Source of the DNA: PALSA-612 sp963791225
Lineage (GTDB): Bacteria; Actinomycetota; Thermoleophilia; Gaiellales; Gaiellaceae
Assembly: GCA_963791225.1 (NCBI GenBank)
Contig: CAWBRV010000003.1
Span: 930,001 to 994,000 of the forward strand
Length of the DNA stretch: 64,000 nt
Reading direction: 5' to 3'
The position numbers and the translations under genes are program-made. The notes under the pieces are model-generated. The model had not been told where the DNA came from and ran no database searches. It worked only from the letters and a program-made list of their open reading frames with translations. Shown piece after piece: positions 54,422 through 63,663 of the stretch (positions are counted from its first letter, which is position 1; each line of letters starts with the position of its first letter).

Positions 54422-54739
54422 GTGTTCGCACGAATGCACACCCTGACGACAACGGCCGAAACACACGCCCGTGGGCTCGAGCTTCTCGACGAAGTACTCC
54501 CGTGGCTTCGAGAAAGCACTGGCTTCCGTGGCCTCCTCAGGCTGGCGGCGTTGGATCGCTCGAAGACGGTCGTGATCACTTTTTGGGCGGATGAGGCGGC
54601 CATGGCCGAAACGGCCGATGCAGGACGCGGCATCAGCGCCCTTGCCGCCGAGGCGGCCGGCTCGACGCCCATCGCCCTCGAGGACTACGAAGTGACATTC
54701 TCCGACGCCGAGTTCGCACGAAGCGACAATCCGACCTGA
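54422..54739 (+). CDS. antibiotic-biosynthesis-monooxygenase-like small protein
   Basis: A 105-residue ferredoxin-like fold protein of the ABM/dimeric alpha-beta barrel class: MFARMHTLTTTAETHARGLE start, STGFRGLLRLAALDRSKTVV and ITFWADEAAMAET. It begins 14 bp after the metallo-hydrolase. Such proteins dimerise and act as cofactor-free monooxygenases or ligand binders. The catalytic residues cannot be assigned. Confidence 0.75.
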   Translation: MFARMHTLTTTAETHARGLELLDEVLPWLRESTGFRGLLRLAALDRSKTVVITFWADEAAMAETADAGRGISALAAEAAGSTPIALEDYEVTFSDAEFARSDNPT

Positions 54740-55291
54740 TCAGCTCACGCAGCAGCGCCGAAGTCGAGCCAGAGGAAGAGTGGCTCTGCCGAACGGCCCC
54801 TACGTCGACACTCAGGGCGGCTTCGCACCAACGACCTTGGATGGTCAACTCCGTGGCTCTCGGCTCCGCAATGCCGCGATAATTCAAGCTCCAGACTCAG
54901 GAGGCTCCGCAGACCACCCACCTCCTACATGGGCGGTCGTCGGCCGCGTCTTCGGCGCAGTCGCGCCGACGCTAACGTCCGTCGCTCACGGGCTTAGCCG
55001 GAAGGGTGGGTACTCGTCGCGCATTAACGCTGCGTAGGCGATGACCCGGAAGACCCAGCGGTTCATGCCGAACACGAGTCAGTCACCCGCGACAACTTCA
55101 GCGTCGACTGTAAATGTCGACCCGGTTCGGACTTGCTGAGCCGGAGAGCCGCCTTCGGGCGACTCTCCGGCTAGGCGAGACCCGATGCTGAGTTAGTGTG
55201 CCGAGATCGGATGTGTCATGGGGCTGACACTGGATGTGTCTTCCTTGGCGCACGAGTGGATTGGAGGGGTCGCGCGGAGCGTCTTGTCGGT
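54740..55291. other. non-coding region before the cyclase gene
   Basis: About 550 bases without a convincing gene. It contains GTCGAC-TGTAAAT-GTCGAC near 55,104 and, at 55,140-55,171, a strong hairpin (separate entry). CCTCCTACATGGGCGGTCGT at 54,921 loosely resembles the attachment-like sequence at 5500, probably by chance. Confidence 0.4.
55140..55171. terminator. stable stem-loop, possible terminator
   Basis: Arms GCCGGAGAG and CTCTCCGGC enclose CCGCC-TTCG-GGCGA with one mismatch, giving a 13-14 bp stem with a TTCG tetraloop. There is no T-tract after it, so Rho-independent termination is uncertain. It lies between the ABM-like gene and the cyclase gene. Confidence 0.45.
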
Positions 55292-56239
55292 ATGAGTTCC
55301 GGGGAAGATAGGTCTCGACCGTCGCCGCTGGTCGGGGCTTGCTCTGACGAGTTGAGTGAAGAGCGGTTGCCGAGCGCGGCGGCAGTCGGGTCGGCTCTGC
55401 CGGGCGGGACGGTGACGTTCGCCTTCACCGACATCGAAGGCTCGACGCTCTTGTTACAGCGGCTGGGGGACGACCGCTACGCCGATCTCCTCACTCGGCA
55501 TCGTCAGATCGTCCGTGGCGCGTTCTACGCGGCCGATGGCATTGAGATCGACCGGCAGGGAGACGCGTTGTTCTTCGCCTTGCCGCGGGCGCAGGAGGCG
55601 GTCGGTGCGGCAGTAGAGATCCAGAGAACTCACGCTTCCACTGCCTGGCCCGACGGCCTCAGTGTCCGGGTGCGGATCGGTCTGCATACCGGTGAGCCGA
55701 GTATTGGGGCCGAGGGCTATCTGGGAATCGACGTCGTCAAAGGCGCCCGGATCTGTGGCGTCGCACGGGGCGGTCAGGTGCTCTTGTCGGCGACCACGCA
55801 TGCCCTGACGGCGTCAAGCCTTCCGAACGCGGTCACGATCGTTCCTGCTGGCGAGCGGCAGCTCAGGGGTATCGACCGAGCCGAACAGCTCTACTCGCTC
55901 GTCATCTGCGACCCAACCACTGCCGAGGAAGCCGAGTCCGCTTCCCGGCCAGTAATTCCAGCGGAGTGGGAGCGACAGATCGAGGAGCGGTTCGGAACCG
56001 TCGGCGCCAAGTTCGCCCGGGGAATCGGCGAAAGGATCGCTGAGTCCCTGGACGGGATCACTTCTCCCCAAGCTACCCCAGGGGCCTGGGACGCGGTCAA
56101 AGACAAGAGCCTGGAACATCTTGCCGCGCGCGCCGTCGGCTCACTTGACGCCAAGCTCCGCGCGGGAGCGACAGCCGTCCGCCGAACGGGGCCGCCCGGA
56201 CGAGAGCAGACGGGCGAGGGGACTAGACGGGACGGTTGA
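55292..56239 (+). CDS. class III adenylate/guanylate cyclase-domain protein
   Basis: A 315-residue protein. Residues 35-210 form the cyclase homology domain: FAFTDIEGSTLLLQRLGDDR with the first metal Asp, DRQGDALFFALPRA with the second, and GIDVVKGARICG. In the last motif the Asn or His usual before x3-Arg is Val, though Arg is kept, so catalysis may be weak. The C-terminal 100 residues have a helical stretch and no known domain. ATG 55,292 gives a typical N-terminus. Activity would require a homodimer. Confidence 0.85.
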   Translation: MSSGEDRSRPSPLVGACSDELSEERLPSAAAVGSALPGGTVTFAFTDIEGSTLLLQRLGDDRYADLLTRHRQIVRGAFYAADGIEIDRQGDALFFALPRAQEAVGAAVEIQRTHASTAWPDGLSVRVRIGLHTGEPSIGAEGYLGIDVVKGARICGVARGGQVLLSATTHALTASSLPNAVTIVPAGERQLRGIDRAEQLYSLVICDPTTAEEAESASRPVIPAEWERQIEERFGTVGAKFARGIGERIAESLDGITSPQATPGAWDAVKDKSLEHLAARAVGSLDAKLRAGATAVRRTGPPGREQTGEGTRRDG

Positions 56240-56362
56240 GCGATTCTCGGGCGCTTGAAGGGACGCACACCGGTAACGCTGGAGGTCTCGTCTTCCCTGG
56301 CCAAGTTCGAGGCTGGGGAGGTCAGGCACGGGAGGAGGTCATCTACCTCGTGTCCGGACTTA

Positions 56363-57298
56363 GGGCCTATCTCGCTAGGCAGGGACCCGGCGGGTGGTGG
56401 CGAAGTCCGACCTCGTTGCTGAAATCGGCGAGGGAGGCTTTCGATGGGTCTTGTCTCGAGCGACGATGGGTGGCGGTTGCCGGATTGGTTGTGGGAGCGA
56501 GTCGAGCCGTTGTTGCCGGCTGGGCCTTCGCATCCGTTGGGGTGTCACCGGCCGCGGGTGCCTGATCGCGCTGCGATGGACGCGATCTTGCTCGTGCTTC
56601 GCACCGGGATGCAGTGGAACGCGTTGAACGCGACCGGGATCTGCACCTCCTCCTCGGCGCACCGGCGCTTTCAGGAGTGGGAGCAGGCTGGCGTGTTCCA
56701 TGAGATTTGGCGGCAAGGTCTGCTCGATTACGACGAGCAGGTCGGGATCGACTGGGCCTGGTTGTGCTGTGATGGGGCGACAGGGAAGGCGCCGCTGGGC
56801 GGTGTGGCGACCGGGCCGAATCCGACTGATAGAGCAAAAGGGGGGCGAAACGTTCGCTTCTCTGCGAGGCAGCAGGGGTCCCGATCGGGTTGGCGCATGA
56901 CGGCGCCAACCGCCACGACTCAAAGCTCCTAGCTCCGACGCTCGACTCGGTTCCGATCCAGCGGCCCGAGCCGTCAGCCGAGAATCCGCAAGGCCTCTGT
57001 CTCGACGGCGGCTACGCCTACCCGTGGGTCAGCGACCTCGCGGCCGGTCGCGGTTACACGGCCCACATCCGTCGCCGTGCCGAGGAGCTCGAGCTCAAAC
57101 GGGCCACACCGGGATGGCGCGCCCGCCGCTGGGTCGTCGAGGCGTGCCACTCCTGGCTCAACCGCAACCGCGCCCTCCTGATCCGCTGGTCGAAGAAACC
57201 AGAGAACCACCTCGCGCTCCTCCAACTCGCCTGCGGCCTGATCGCGTTCAAGAAAGCCCACGCAGCCCGCCTCACTCACGCCCTACCGGGATAGGCCC
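56363..57298 (+). mobile_element. IS5-family insertion sequence, complete
   Basis: A 936-bp element. Left end GGGCCTATC (56,363) and right end GATAGGCCC (ending 57,298) are perfect inverted 9-mers, with looser pairing further in. It is flanked by direct TTA copies (56,360-56,362 and 57,299-57,301), matching the TNA target duplication of the IS427-like group. The ends and duplication are intact, so insertion is fairly recent. Confidence 0.85.
56444..57294 (+). CDS. IS5-family transposase, two overlapping frames
   Basis: A DDE transposase in two frames: 56,444-56,932 (first Asp in CCDGATGKAP) and 56,890-57,294 (second Asp in CLDGGYAYPW; Glu in RWVVEACHSWLNRNRALLIR). The frames overlap, and joining them needs a -1 shift at the AAAAGGGGGG run (56,837-56,846). 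After it the correct frame reads KRSLLCEAAGVPIGLAHDGA. IS427-type elements make the full transposase by programmed frameshifting, so this may be natural rather than decay. Confidence 0.82.
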
Positions 57299-57417
57299 TT
57301 AGAGTCGAGGGCGCATTAGCCCACGGTGCTCGCATCCGATTTCGGTGGGCAGACCGGAGCACGCTCGCCTTGTGCCCTGCTTGCTTTCGCTCGAACCAGT
57401 CCTTTTGTCAGAGCGAT

Positions 57418-58444
57418 TCAGCGCCAGCCGAGTTGGGGGGCGACGTACTTGATGATGCTTTCGATGGCGTGGGTGTTGTAGTCGACGCCGAGCTGGTTCG
57501 GCACGGTGAGTAGCAGCGTGTCGGCGGCGGCAATCGCCTCGTCCGCGGCGAGTTGGCCGATGAGCACGTCGGGCTCGGCGGCGTATGTGCGGCCGAAGAT
57601 CGCCCGTGTGGTCGCGTCGATGTAGCCGACGTGGTCGCCGTCGTCGGTGTCTTGTCCGAAGTACCTGCGGTCGAGATCGCTGACGAGCGCGAAGATGCTG
57701 CGGCTGACGGAGACGCGCGGCTCGCGCTCATGCCCGGCTTCTTTCCACGCCGTCGCGGAAGGCGCTGATGTGCCTGGCCTGGACGACGTGGAACGGGTCA
57801 CCGCTCGTGTCGTCGTCGACCAGGGTCGAGCTCATCAGGTTCATGCCGAGAGTGGCCGCCCAGGCCGCGGTCGTGGCCGATCCGGCGCCCCACCAGATCC
57901 GATCGCGCAACCCCGGCGAGTACGGCTCGACGGTGAGAAGGCCCGGCGGGTTGGGGAACATCGGCCGCGGGTTCGGTTGGGCGAATCCCTCCCCTGCGAG
58001 GATCTCGAGGAAGACGGTGGTGTGGCGGCGGGCCATGTCGGCGTCGGTCTCGCCCTCGGCCGGCTGGTAGCCGAAGTAGCGCCAGCCGTCGATCACCTGC
58101 TCCGGTGACCCACGGCTGATGCCGAGTTGCAGCCGACCGCCGGCGAGGAGGTCGGCCGCTCCGGCGTCCTCGACCATGTAGAGCGGGTTCTCGTAGCGCA
58201 TGTCGATGACGGCGGTGCCGATCTCGATCCTCGACGTCCGCGCGCCGATCGCTGCGAGCAGCGGGAACGGCGACCCGAGTTGCCGTGCGAAGTGGTGCAC
58301 TCGGAAGTAGGCCCCGTCGGCGCCCAGCTCCTCGGCGGCGACGGCCAGTTCGAGCGACTGGATCAGCGAATCCGAGGCGGAACGCACCTGCGACGACGGC
58401 GACGCCGACCAGTGACCGAAAGACAAGAACCCGATCTTCTTCAC
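57418..58444 (-). pseudogene. LLM-class flavin-dependent oxidoreductase, frameshifted
   Basis: A bacterial-luciferase-like monooxygenase of about 342 residues if repaired. GTG 58,444 follows GAGGA. VKKIGFLSFGHWSA starts the barrel; YFRVHHFARQLGSPFPLLAA, SRIEIGTAVIDMRYENPLY and GRLQLGISRGSPEQ are flavin/substrate stretches. After HISAFRD one extra base near 57,751 shifts the frame. The remaining part AWKEAGHEREPRVSVSRSIF to IKYVAPQLGW is intact in the next frame down to the stop at 57,418. With only one indel this may be a recent mutation or a sequence error. Confidence 0.87.
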
Positions 58445-58806
58445 ACACCCATCCTCGCTCACAACGCCTTGCCGCGATCTTCGCAAGGCGGCTTCCGTTG
58501 GAGGTCGTCCAAGGCCGCCCTGCAACTGGCGGCGGCGGAGTGATCGCTCAACCGCCGCCTTCAGTCCCCAGCAGTCCCTATCCGCACACCGTTCACACAG
58601 GCACGCACACCGAGCACGCGAGCGGTCGATCGTCTGCCTTAGCGAAGATCGAGGTGGACGAGGTCAGAGACCAAGAGGAAGTGTCAGCCGCTCATGGTCC
58701 TGATTCGCGAGTCGCGGCAGATTGTGTCATGCGGGTGACGTTCGCCACCGAGAGCCGGATTCGCAGGAAGTAGAGTTCAGTCGGCGATCGGTCGCGTCCT
58801 GTTCGT
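58445..58806. other. divergent region upstream of the ACP cluster
   Basis: About 360 bases between the leftward LLM gene and the rightward acyl-carrier-protein gene. It must hold both promoters. TAGAGT near 58,773 could be a -10 box but has no good -35. No gene or repeat is seen. Confidence 0.4.
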
Positions 58807-59085
58807 ATGGCGGGCATCCATTGGGGAGTTGTGCAGCAGACTCAGGGCGATATCAGGCAGAGCATCCGGAAGATCCTCGCCGAGCTGTTTCCTGACCACG
58901 ATCTCTCCCAGCTGGCCGACGGCGACTCGCTCGCAAGCTCGCTCGATCTCGACAGCATGGCGATGATCGACGTTGCCCTGGAGGTCGAGCGACGCTTCGG
59001 AGTCCACGTCCCGGACGAAGACCTCGAACGGCTCACGAGCATCGACGCCATCGCGGGCTACCTCTCGGCACTCGACCGGGGCTGA
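58807..59085 (+). CDS. acyl carrier protein
   Basis: A 92-residue carrier with the phosphopantetheine Ser50 in SLDLDSMAMIDVALEVE. It holds growing or finished acyl chains as thioesters for the enzymes encoded next to it. VQQTQGDIRQSIRKILAELF is the first helix; RFGVHVPDEDLERLTSIDA follows the typical ACP helix III order. It heads a five-gene rightward set. It is not adjacent to a fab operon and is likely a dedicated ACP. Confidence 0.92.
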   Translation: MAGIHWGVVQQTQGDIRQSIRKILAELFPDHDLSQLADGDSLASSLDLDSMAMIDVALEVERRFGVHVPDEDLERLTSIDAIAGYLSALDRG

Positions 59086-59102
59086 CCGGGGCGCCGGGCT
59101 AC

Positions 59103-59876
59103 GTGGTCGGCATCGATCTGGCGGGCAAGACGGCTCTCGTCACGGGCGGCGGTCGTGGCCTCGGCAGGGAGATCTCGCTGCTTCTCGCCGCGGCGGGCGC
59201 GAACGTCGTCGTCAACTACCTCCGGCACCCCAAGTGCGCGCACGAGACGGTCGCCGCCGTCGAACGGGACGGTGGGGCCGCGCTCGCCGTTCGAGCTGAC
59301 GTCTCTCGCCCGGGCGACGTGGACAATCTCCTCGCTGCTGCCGAGGACCGGTTCGGCGGCATCCACGTCTTCGTGTCGAATGCGGCCCTCGGCACGTTCC
59401 GCGAGCTGTCCGACTTTCAGCTGCGGGCTGTCCTGCGCACGTTCGAGATCAGCGCGTGGCCGACGCTCGATATCGCACCGCGTCTGTTCCCGTATTTCGA
59501 GAGCGAGCGGTTCGGTCGAATCATCGCCGTCTCCAGCATCGGCTCCCGTCGCGCCGGGCACGGGTACGCAGCGCTTGGCATGGCGAAGGGCGCGCTGGAG
59601 GCCCTGATGCCGTACTTCGCCGACTACGTGGGTCGAAGGCTCGAAAACGTGACTGCAAACGCCGTCGTGCCGAGTGGCTTCCACGACGGCGATCCTGAGC
59701 ACGTCCCTTATGCGCCGCTCGCACAGCAGCTGAAGGATCGGGAGGCCGAGACGCCCGGTGGCCGCTTCCCTACGATGGCCGAGATCGCCGCAGTAGTGCT
59801 GTACCTGGCCAGCAACCTCTCGGCGGGCGTAAACGGACAGGCGATCGTCGTAGACCGGGGCTGGAGCGTGACGTGA
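59103..59876 (+). CDS. enoyl-ACP reductase-like SDR (FabL/FabI type)
   Basis: A 257-residue SDR: cofactor site TGGGRGLGREI with NYLRHP next to it, NAALG, and catalytic Tyr155-x6-Lys162 in GYAALGMAK. The Y-x6-K spacing is the enoyl-ACP reductase pattern (FabI/FabL) rather than the Y-x3-K of ketoreductases. C-terminal NGQAIVVDRGWSVT is typical. GTG 59,103 starts it 17 bp after the ACP gene. It would reduce the double bond on the ACP-bound chain. It could still be a divergent ketoreductase. Confidence 0.82.
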   Translation: MVGIDLAGKTALVTGGGRGLGREISLLLAAAGANVVVNYLRHPKCAHETVAAVERDGGAALAVRADVSRPGDVDNLLAAAEDRFGGIHVFVSNAALGTFRELSDFQLRAVLRTFEISAWPTLDIAPRLFPYFESERFGRIIAVSSIGSRRAGHGYAALGMAKGALEALMPYFADYVGRRLENVTANAVVPSGFHDGDPEHVPYAPLAQQLKDREAETPGGRFPTMAEIAAVVLYLASNLSAGVNGQAIVVDRGWSVT

Positions 59877-60469
59877 GCGAGGAGCTCGACTTCGGCGCCG
59901 CGCGGACCGATGCCGAGCGGCGCGCGGCCTACGAGCTTCGGTGCGCTGCAATCGTCGAGAGCCGGTGGCAGGCGCGGGACACCTATCCGGAGGGTGTGGA
60001 GTATGACGCGGACGACGTGGACGCGATCCATCTTGTCGCCCGGCTCGACCGGGAGGTCGTCGCAACGATGCGACTCATCGTCGATCGCTCCCGGGTCGAG
60101 AGCCTGCTGCGCGCACATGGACTCGACCGCCTCTTCGGCGCCGAGGACACGATGTTCGCCGGCCGTCTGACGGTGGCAAGACCGTTTCGGGCTCGGTCGC
60201 GCGAGCTGACGGTCGGCCTCTACGCCGAGCTGATCGGAATCGCCGCCGACCGGGGACTGCGCCGCGCGATCAGCTTCCTGGCGGAGAACGCCGTCCGCTT
60301 CTACCAGGCACAGGGCATGCCGCTGAAGCTCGTCGGCCCTCCACGTGAGGACACCGGTGTGCAGCGCCGGCCGGCCGTCTTCGACATCGACGTGCTCGAG
60401 GCCTTCATGCGCTCTGCCAGCAACGAGGAGCGGAAGCTGATGCTCGAGCACGGCGCGCCGCCGACGTGA
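59873..60469 (+). CDS. LuxI-like GNAT acyltransferase
   Basis: A 198-residue GNAT-fold enzyme resembling autoinducer synthases and exosortase-associated acyltransferases: an acidic substrate patch VEYDADDVDAIHLVARLD, then VVATMRLIVDRSR, then AGRLTVARPFRARSRELT and GLRRAISFLAENAVRFYQ. The family moves acyl groups from ACP to an amine such as S-adenosylmethionine or an amino acid. GTG 59,873 overlaps the SDR stop, and its stop overlaps the ketosynthase start. With its own ACP and ketosynthases, it probably makes an N-acyl product. Confidence 0.75.
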   Translation: MSEELDFGAARTDAERRAAYELRCAAIVESRWQARDTYPEGVEYDADDVDAIHLVARLDREVVATMRLIVDRSRVESLLRAHGLDRLFGAEDTMFAGRLTVARPFRARSRELTVGLYAELIGIAADRGLRRAISFLAENAVRFYQAQGMPLKLVGPPREDTGVQRRPAVFDIDVLEAFMRSASNEERKLMLEHGAPPT

Positions 60470-61689
60470 AACGCACCCGACGGGTTGTCGTCTCCGGCCT
60501 GGGCGTCATCTCGCCGCTGGGTAACACGGTCGACGACTTCTGGGGCGCGCTCGTTGCGGGGCGGAGCGGCGTCGGAACGATCGAGTCCTTCGATGCCTCG
60601 GAGCTGCCAATCTCGGTCGCGGCAGAGGTCAGGGGCTTCGACCCACTCGAGCACGCCGACGGCCGGACCGTCCGCACGAGCGATCCGAGCGCGATCTATC
60701 TTCTCGCCGCCTGCCGCGAGGCGATCGATGGCGCCGATCTGACGCGAGCCAGCGACCTGAACTCGGTCGGCGTCGTCGTCGGGCTCGATGTCGCGCATCC
60801 GAGTCTCCGGAAGGCTGCCGTGGGATTCGAGCGGCGCGGACAGATCGGTGTCGAGTCGTTCGCACTCGTGCAGGCACTTCCGGACACGGCCGGGGCTCTC
60901 GTCGCTCACACTTTCGGCTTCCGGGGACCGCAGTTCGCGCTGTCCGCTGCGTGCGCCAGCGGCGCCGTTGCTCTCTTGAACGCCTGGAATCTGATCCAAC
61001 TTGGGTACGCAGACGCCGTCGTCGCGGGCTGCGTCTCGACGCTCGATCCGTTGCTCGTCGCCTCGTGCGCGGCGGCGCGCATCCTGACGCGCAGCACCGA
61101 TCCGACCACCGCGAGTCGTCCGTTCGACAGACTTCGTGACGGCTTCGTGATCGGAGAGGGAGCCGGCGCCGTCGTGCTCGAGGAGTTGGGACACGCGCAG
61201 GATCGCGGCGCGCCGATCATCGCCGAACTCCTCGGAGGTTGGCAGAACTCCTCCGTGGCTGGATACACGGTGAACCCGGCCGCGGATGTCGCCCGCTGTA
61301 TGCGGGACGCCTTGAACGCGACAGGAATCGATGTTTCAGAGGTTGATGTCGTCGGTGCCCACGCCACCAGCACGCCGCTGGGCGACCGCCAAGAGGCGGA
61401 GGCGATCAGGGCGACGTTTGGAGAGCGCCAGGTGCCCGCCTTTGCGGCGAAGTCAATGCTTGGACACTGCATGAGCGCGGCCGGCGGTCTCGAAGCCGCA
61501 GCGCTCGTGCTCGCGCTGAGAAACGGAGTCGCGCCGCCAACGATCAATTATCAGCACGCCGACCCCGATTGCGACGTCGACTGCGTCCCGAACGACGCGC
61601 GCAGGCTGCCGATCCGCGTCGCGGTCAAGAACTCGTTCGGCTTCGGCGGCGTCAATTGTTGCCTCGTCTTCGCTCGCCCTCTGCCGTGA
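60466..61689 (+). CDS. beta-ketoacyl-ACP synthase (first)
   Basis: A 407-residue thiolase-fold ketosynthase (KAS II-like). The active site is intact: Cys163 in SAACASG, His299 in GAHATST and His334 in SMLGHCMSAAGG. Start VVVSGLGVISPLGNTVDDFW is typical. It elongates an acyl chain on ACP by decarboxylative condensation. GTG 60,466 overlaps the GNAT stop; its stop overlaps the second ketosynthase. Confidence 0.93.
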   Translation: MKRTRRVVVSGLGVISPLGNTVDDFWGALVAGRSGVGTIESFDASELPISVAAEVRGFDPLEHADGRTVRTSDPSAIYLLAACREAIDGADLTRASDLNSVGVVVGLDVAHPSLRKAAVGFERRGQIGVESFALVQALPDTAGALVAHTFGFRGPQFALSAACASGAVALLNAWNLIQLGYADAVVAGCVSTLDPLLVASCAAARILTRSTDPTTASRPFDRLRDGFVIGEGAGAVVLEELGHAQDRGAPIIAELLGGWQNSSVAGYTVNPAADVARCMRDALNATGIDVSEVDVVGAHATSTPLGDRQEAEAIRATFGERQVPAFAAKSMLGHCMSAAGGLEAAALVLALRNGVAPPTINYQHADPDCDVDCVPNDARRLPIRVAVKNSFGFGGVNCCLVFARPLP

Positions 61690-62918
61690 CCACACCCGCA
61701 GCGAGGATTGCGGTCACGGGGCTGGGTGCGATCGCGGCGAACGGTCACTCGGTCGACGAGATCTGGGAGAGCTGCGTCGCCGGGAGATCGGGGATCGCCC
61801 GGTTCCGCGACACGGACTGCAGCGGGCTGGCCGTCGACTTCGGCGGGGAGATCAGGGACTTCGACTTCGGGGCCTACGTCTCGAAGCGCGATCAGCTCAC
61901 CTTCGACGTCTCGCAGCTCTTCGCCACGGCCGCGGCGCGTATGGCCCTCGAGGACGCCGGCGGATTGGCCTTGTATGACCGTGACCGCATGGGGGTTGTG
62001 ATCGGGACTGGCGCGGGCGGCCTCCGAACGCACGTGGCGATGGTTGCGGCCGCCGCCGCCGAGGGCTTGCGCGCCGTTTCGGCGTACTACCCGGCCGCGG
62101 GATCTGCCAGCCTCGCCGCAAGTCTCCCGGCGATGAGCCTCGGGCTTCGGGGACCCACATATGGCGTCGTCGGCGCCTGCGCAACCGCTGCCTACGGCCT
62201 GATCAGCGCCGCGAACCTGCTGACCGTGGGCGATGCCGACCTGGTGCTGGCGGGTGCCGTCGACGCTGTCGCGCTCCCGACCGTTCTCGCCGGGTTCGAG
62301 AACATGCGCTCTCTCGCGCGCCACCCGGATCCCGCGCGCGCGTCACGCCCCCTCGATCGTGACCGCAACGGGCTGGTGCTCGCCGAGGGGGCGGCTGTCC
62401 TGACGCTCGAGCGGCTCGACTCCGCGATCGCGCGCAACGCCCGCATCTATGCCGTGCTGACCGGCTACGGCATGACAAGCGACGCCGGCGATGTACTGTC
62501 GGCGGACGCGGCCGGGATCGAGCGTGCCTGCCGCGGCGCGCTCTCACGAGCCGGGCAGACCGCCGCGAGCGTAGAGCACGTCAATCTTCACGCCGCGGGC
62601 ACACGTCTGGGCGATCTCGCCGAGGCGCGGGCATTGCACGCGGTGCTCGGCAACCGCGCGGCGACGATCCCGGTGACCGCCCCCAAGTCGCTGTTCGGTC
62701 ACGCCATGGGGGCGGCCGCCGGCCTCGAGACCATCGTGCTCATGAAGACGTTCGAAAGCGGCCTGATCCCGCCCACGATCAACCTCGACACCCCTGATCC
62801 GGAGATCGGCCTGAACGCGTCGAATCAGCCCGTCCAGGTGCGCGTTGCGACCGCGCTGAAGACGAACTCGGGCCTCGGAGGGCTAAACGTCGCGCTGCTT
62901 TTCGAGGCGTGGACCTGA
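61686..62918 (+). CDS. beta-ketoacyl-ACP synthase (second)
   Basis: A 410-residue ketosynthase with Cys165 in GACATAAYG, His302 in NLHAAGTRLGD and His339 in SLFGHAMGAAAG. The catalytic Cys is kept, so this is not a chain-length factor of the type II aromatic polyketide kind. It differs from the first copy by ACATAA instead of ACASGA. GTG 61,686 overlaps the preceding stop. The pair may act as a heterodimer or on different chain lengths. Confidence 0.92.
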   Translation: MTTPAARIAVTGLGAIAANGHSVDEIWESCVAGRSGIARFRDTDCSGLAVDFGGEIRDFDFGAYVSKRDQLTFDVSQLFATAAARMALEDAGGLALYDRDRMGVVIGTGAGGLRTHVAMVAAAAAEGLRAVSAYYPAAGSASLAASLPAMSLGLRGPTYGVVGACATAAYGLISAANLLTVGDADLVLAGAVDAVALPTVLAGFENMRSLARHPDPARASRPLDRDRNGLVLAEGAAVLTLERLDSAIARNARIYAVLTGYGMTSDAGDVLSADAAGIERACRGALSRAGQTAASVEHVNLHAAGTRLGDLAEARALHAVLGNRAATIPVTAPKSLFGHAMGAAAGLETIVLMKTFESGLIPPTINLDTPDPEIGLNASNQPVQVRVATALKTNSGLGGLNVALLFEAWT

Positions 62919-63587
62919 CTAACCGGTCACCACGACGTCGCCAGCGATGATGATGTCCGAGACGAGCGGCGATACGCTGGAGCGCTTGCCTTCTCCCGTC
63001 GCGCTGAGCCGCTGGTGCAATCCGGTCCGTCCCAGCCGGTACTGCTTGCCGCGCAGGGTGAACGCCTTTACGAGGCGCTGGACGAGGGATTCGCTCGCGG
63101 TTGCGATGCCGACGTTCGGAGCCTGCACGTTGAGGATGTCGTGGACGCGAACCGTGTAGGTCGCGATCTGGGCACCCTGCGCGAACGACCCCGCGTCCGT
63201 CGGCTTTCGATTCGGATTCGTCTGGAAGTAGAGCCGGGTATCCCCGGCCGTGTTCAAGGCGAAGAGTGTGTCGATCACCGAGCGGGAGGTGAGAGTGGTC
63301 TTGGAGTAGAACGTGATCCGCGCGTGGCTCTCGTCCCGGAAGTTCGGGTCGGAAAAGAGCAGGGCGTCCGGAATCCCGGCGACGTGCGTCAAGTAGCCGT
63401 ACTGGGTGAACGTCGATCCCTCCTGGTGCACACGACCCACGAACTCCTGGGCGGTCTGCCCGACGGGTACGACGCCAACCACGGTCACCGGGCCGGCGGC
63501 CTGCGTGCTGGCAATACCCACGCTCGATGCGACCAGCACGACGGCAACGCCGAGGCCCAACCGAGAACGAAGCCTGAACGCCTGCAT
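62919..63587 (-). CDS. secreted protein of unknown function
   Basis: A 222-residue protein with a signal peptide (MQAFRLRSRLGLGVAVVLVA, then cleavage near AGPVTVV). The mature part is beta-rich (QEGSTFTQYGYLTHVAGIPD, ARITFYSKTTLTSRSVIDTL) and basic at the end. GGAGGAATGAG precedes ATG 63,587. It is convergent with the ketosynthase gene (11 bp or less between stops). No family recognised; it could carry or respond to the cluster's product outside the cell. Confidence 0.7.
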   Translation of the reverse strand: MQAFRLRSRLGLGVAVVLVASSVGIASTQAAGPVTVVGVVPVGQTAQEFVGRVHQEGSTFTQYGYLTHVAGIPDALLFSDPNFRDESHARITFYSKTTLTSRSVIDTLFALNTAGDTRLYFQTNPNRKPTDAGSFAQGAQIATYTVRVHDILNVQAPNVGIATASESLVQRLVKAFTLRGKQYRLGRTGLHQRLSATGEGKRSSVSPLVSDIIIAGDVVVTG

Positions 63588-63663
63588 CTCATTCCTCCAA
63601 TCGCCGAGTCCAACGACAGGGGGCGATCCTACTGTTGCGGTCTGTAAGAGTCCACGAGTTGCG

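Noticed and set aside
54920..54943. fourth attachment-like site
   Set aside because: About 20 of 23 bases match the decayed copy at 5500, but no tRNA-derived tail or ATGGTGAGT motif follows; short GC-rich similarity is likely chance.
59873..60469. exosortase/PEP-CTERM-associated acyltransferase
   Set aside because: The fold fits, but no exosortase or PEP-CTERM protein is in the window, so only LuxI-like GNAT is stated.
61686..62918. second ketosynthase as a chain-length factor (KS beta)
   Set aside because: Chain-length factors replace the catalytic Cys, usually by Gln; here Cys165 and both His residues are kept.
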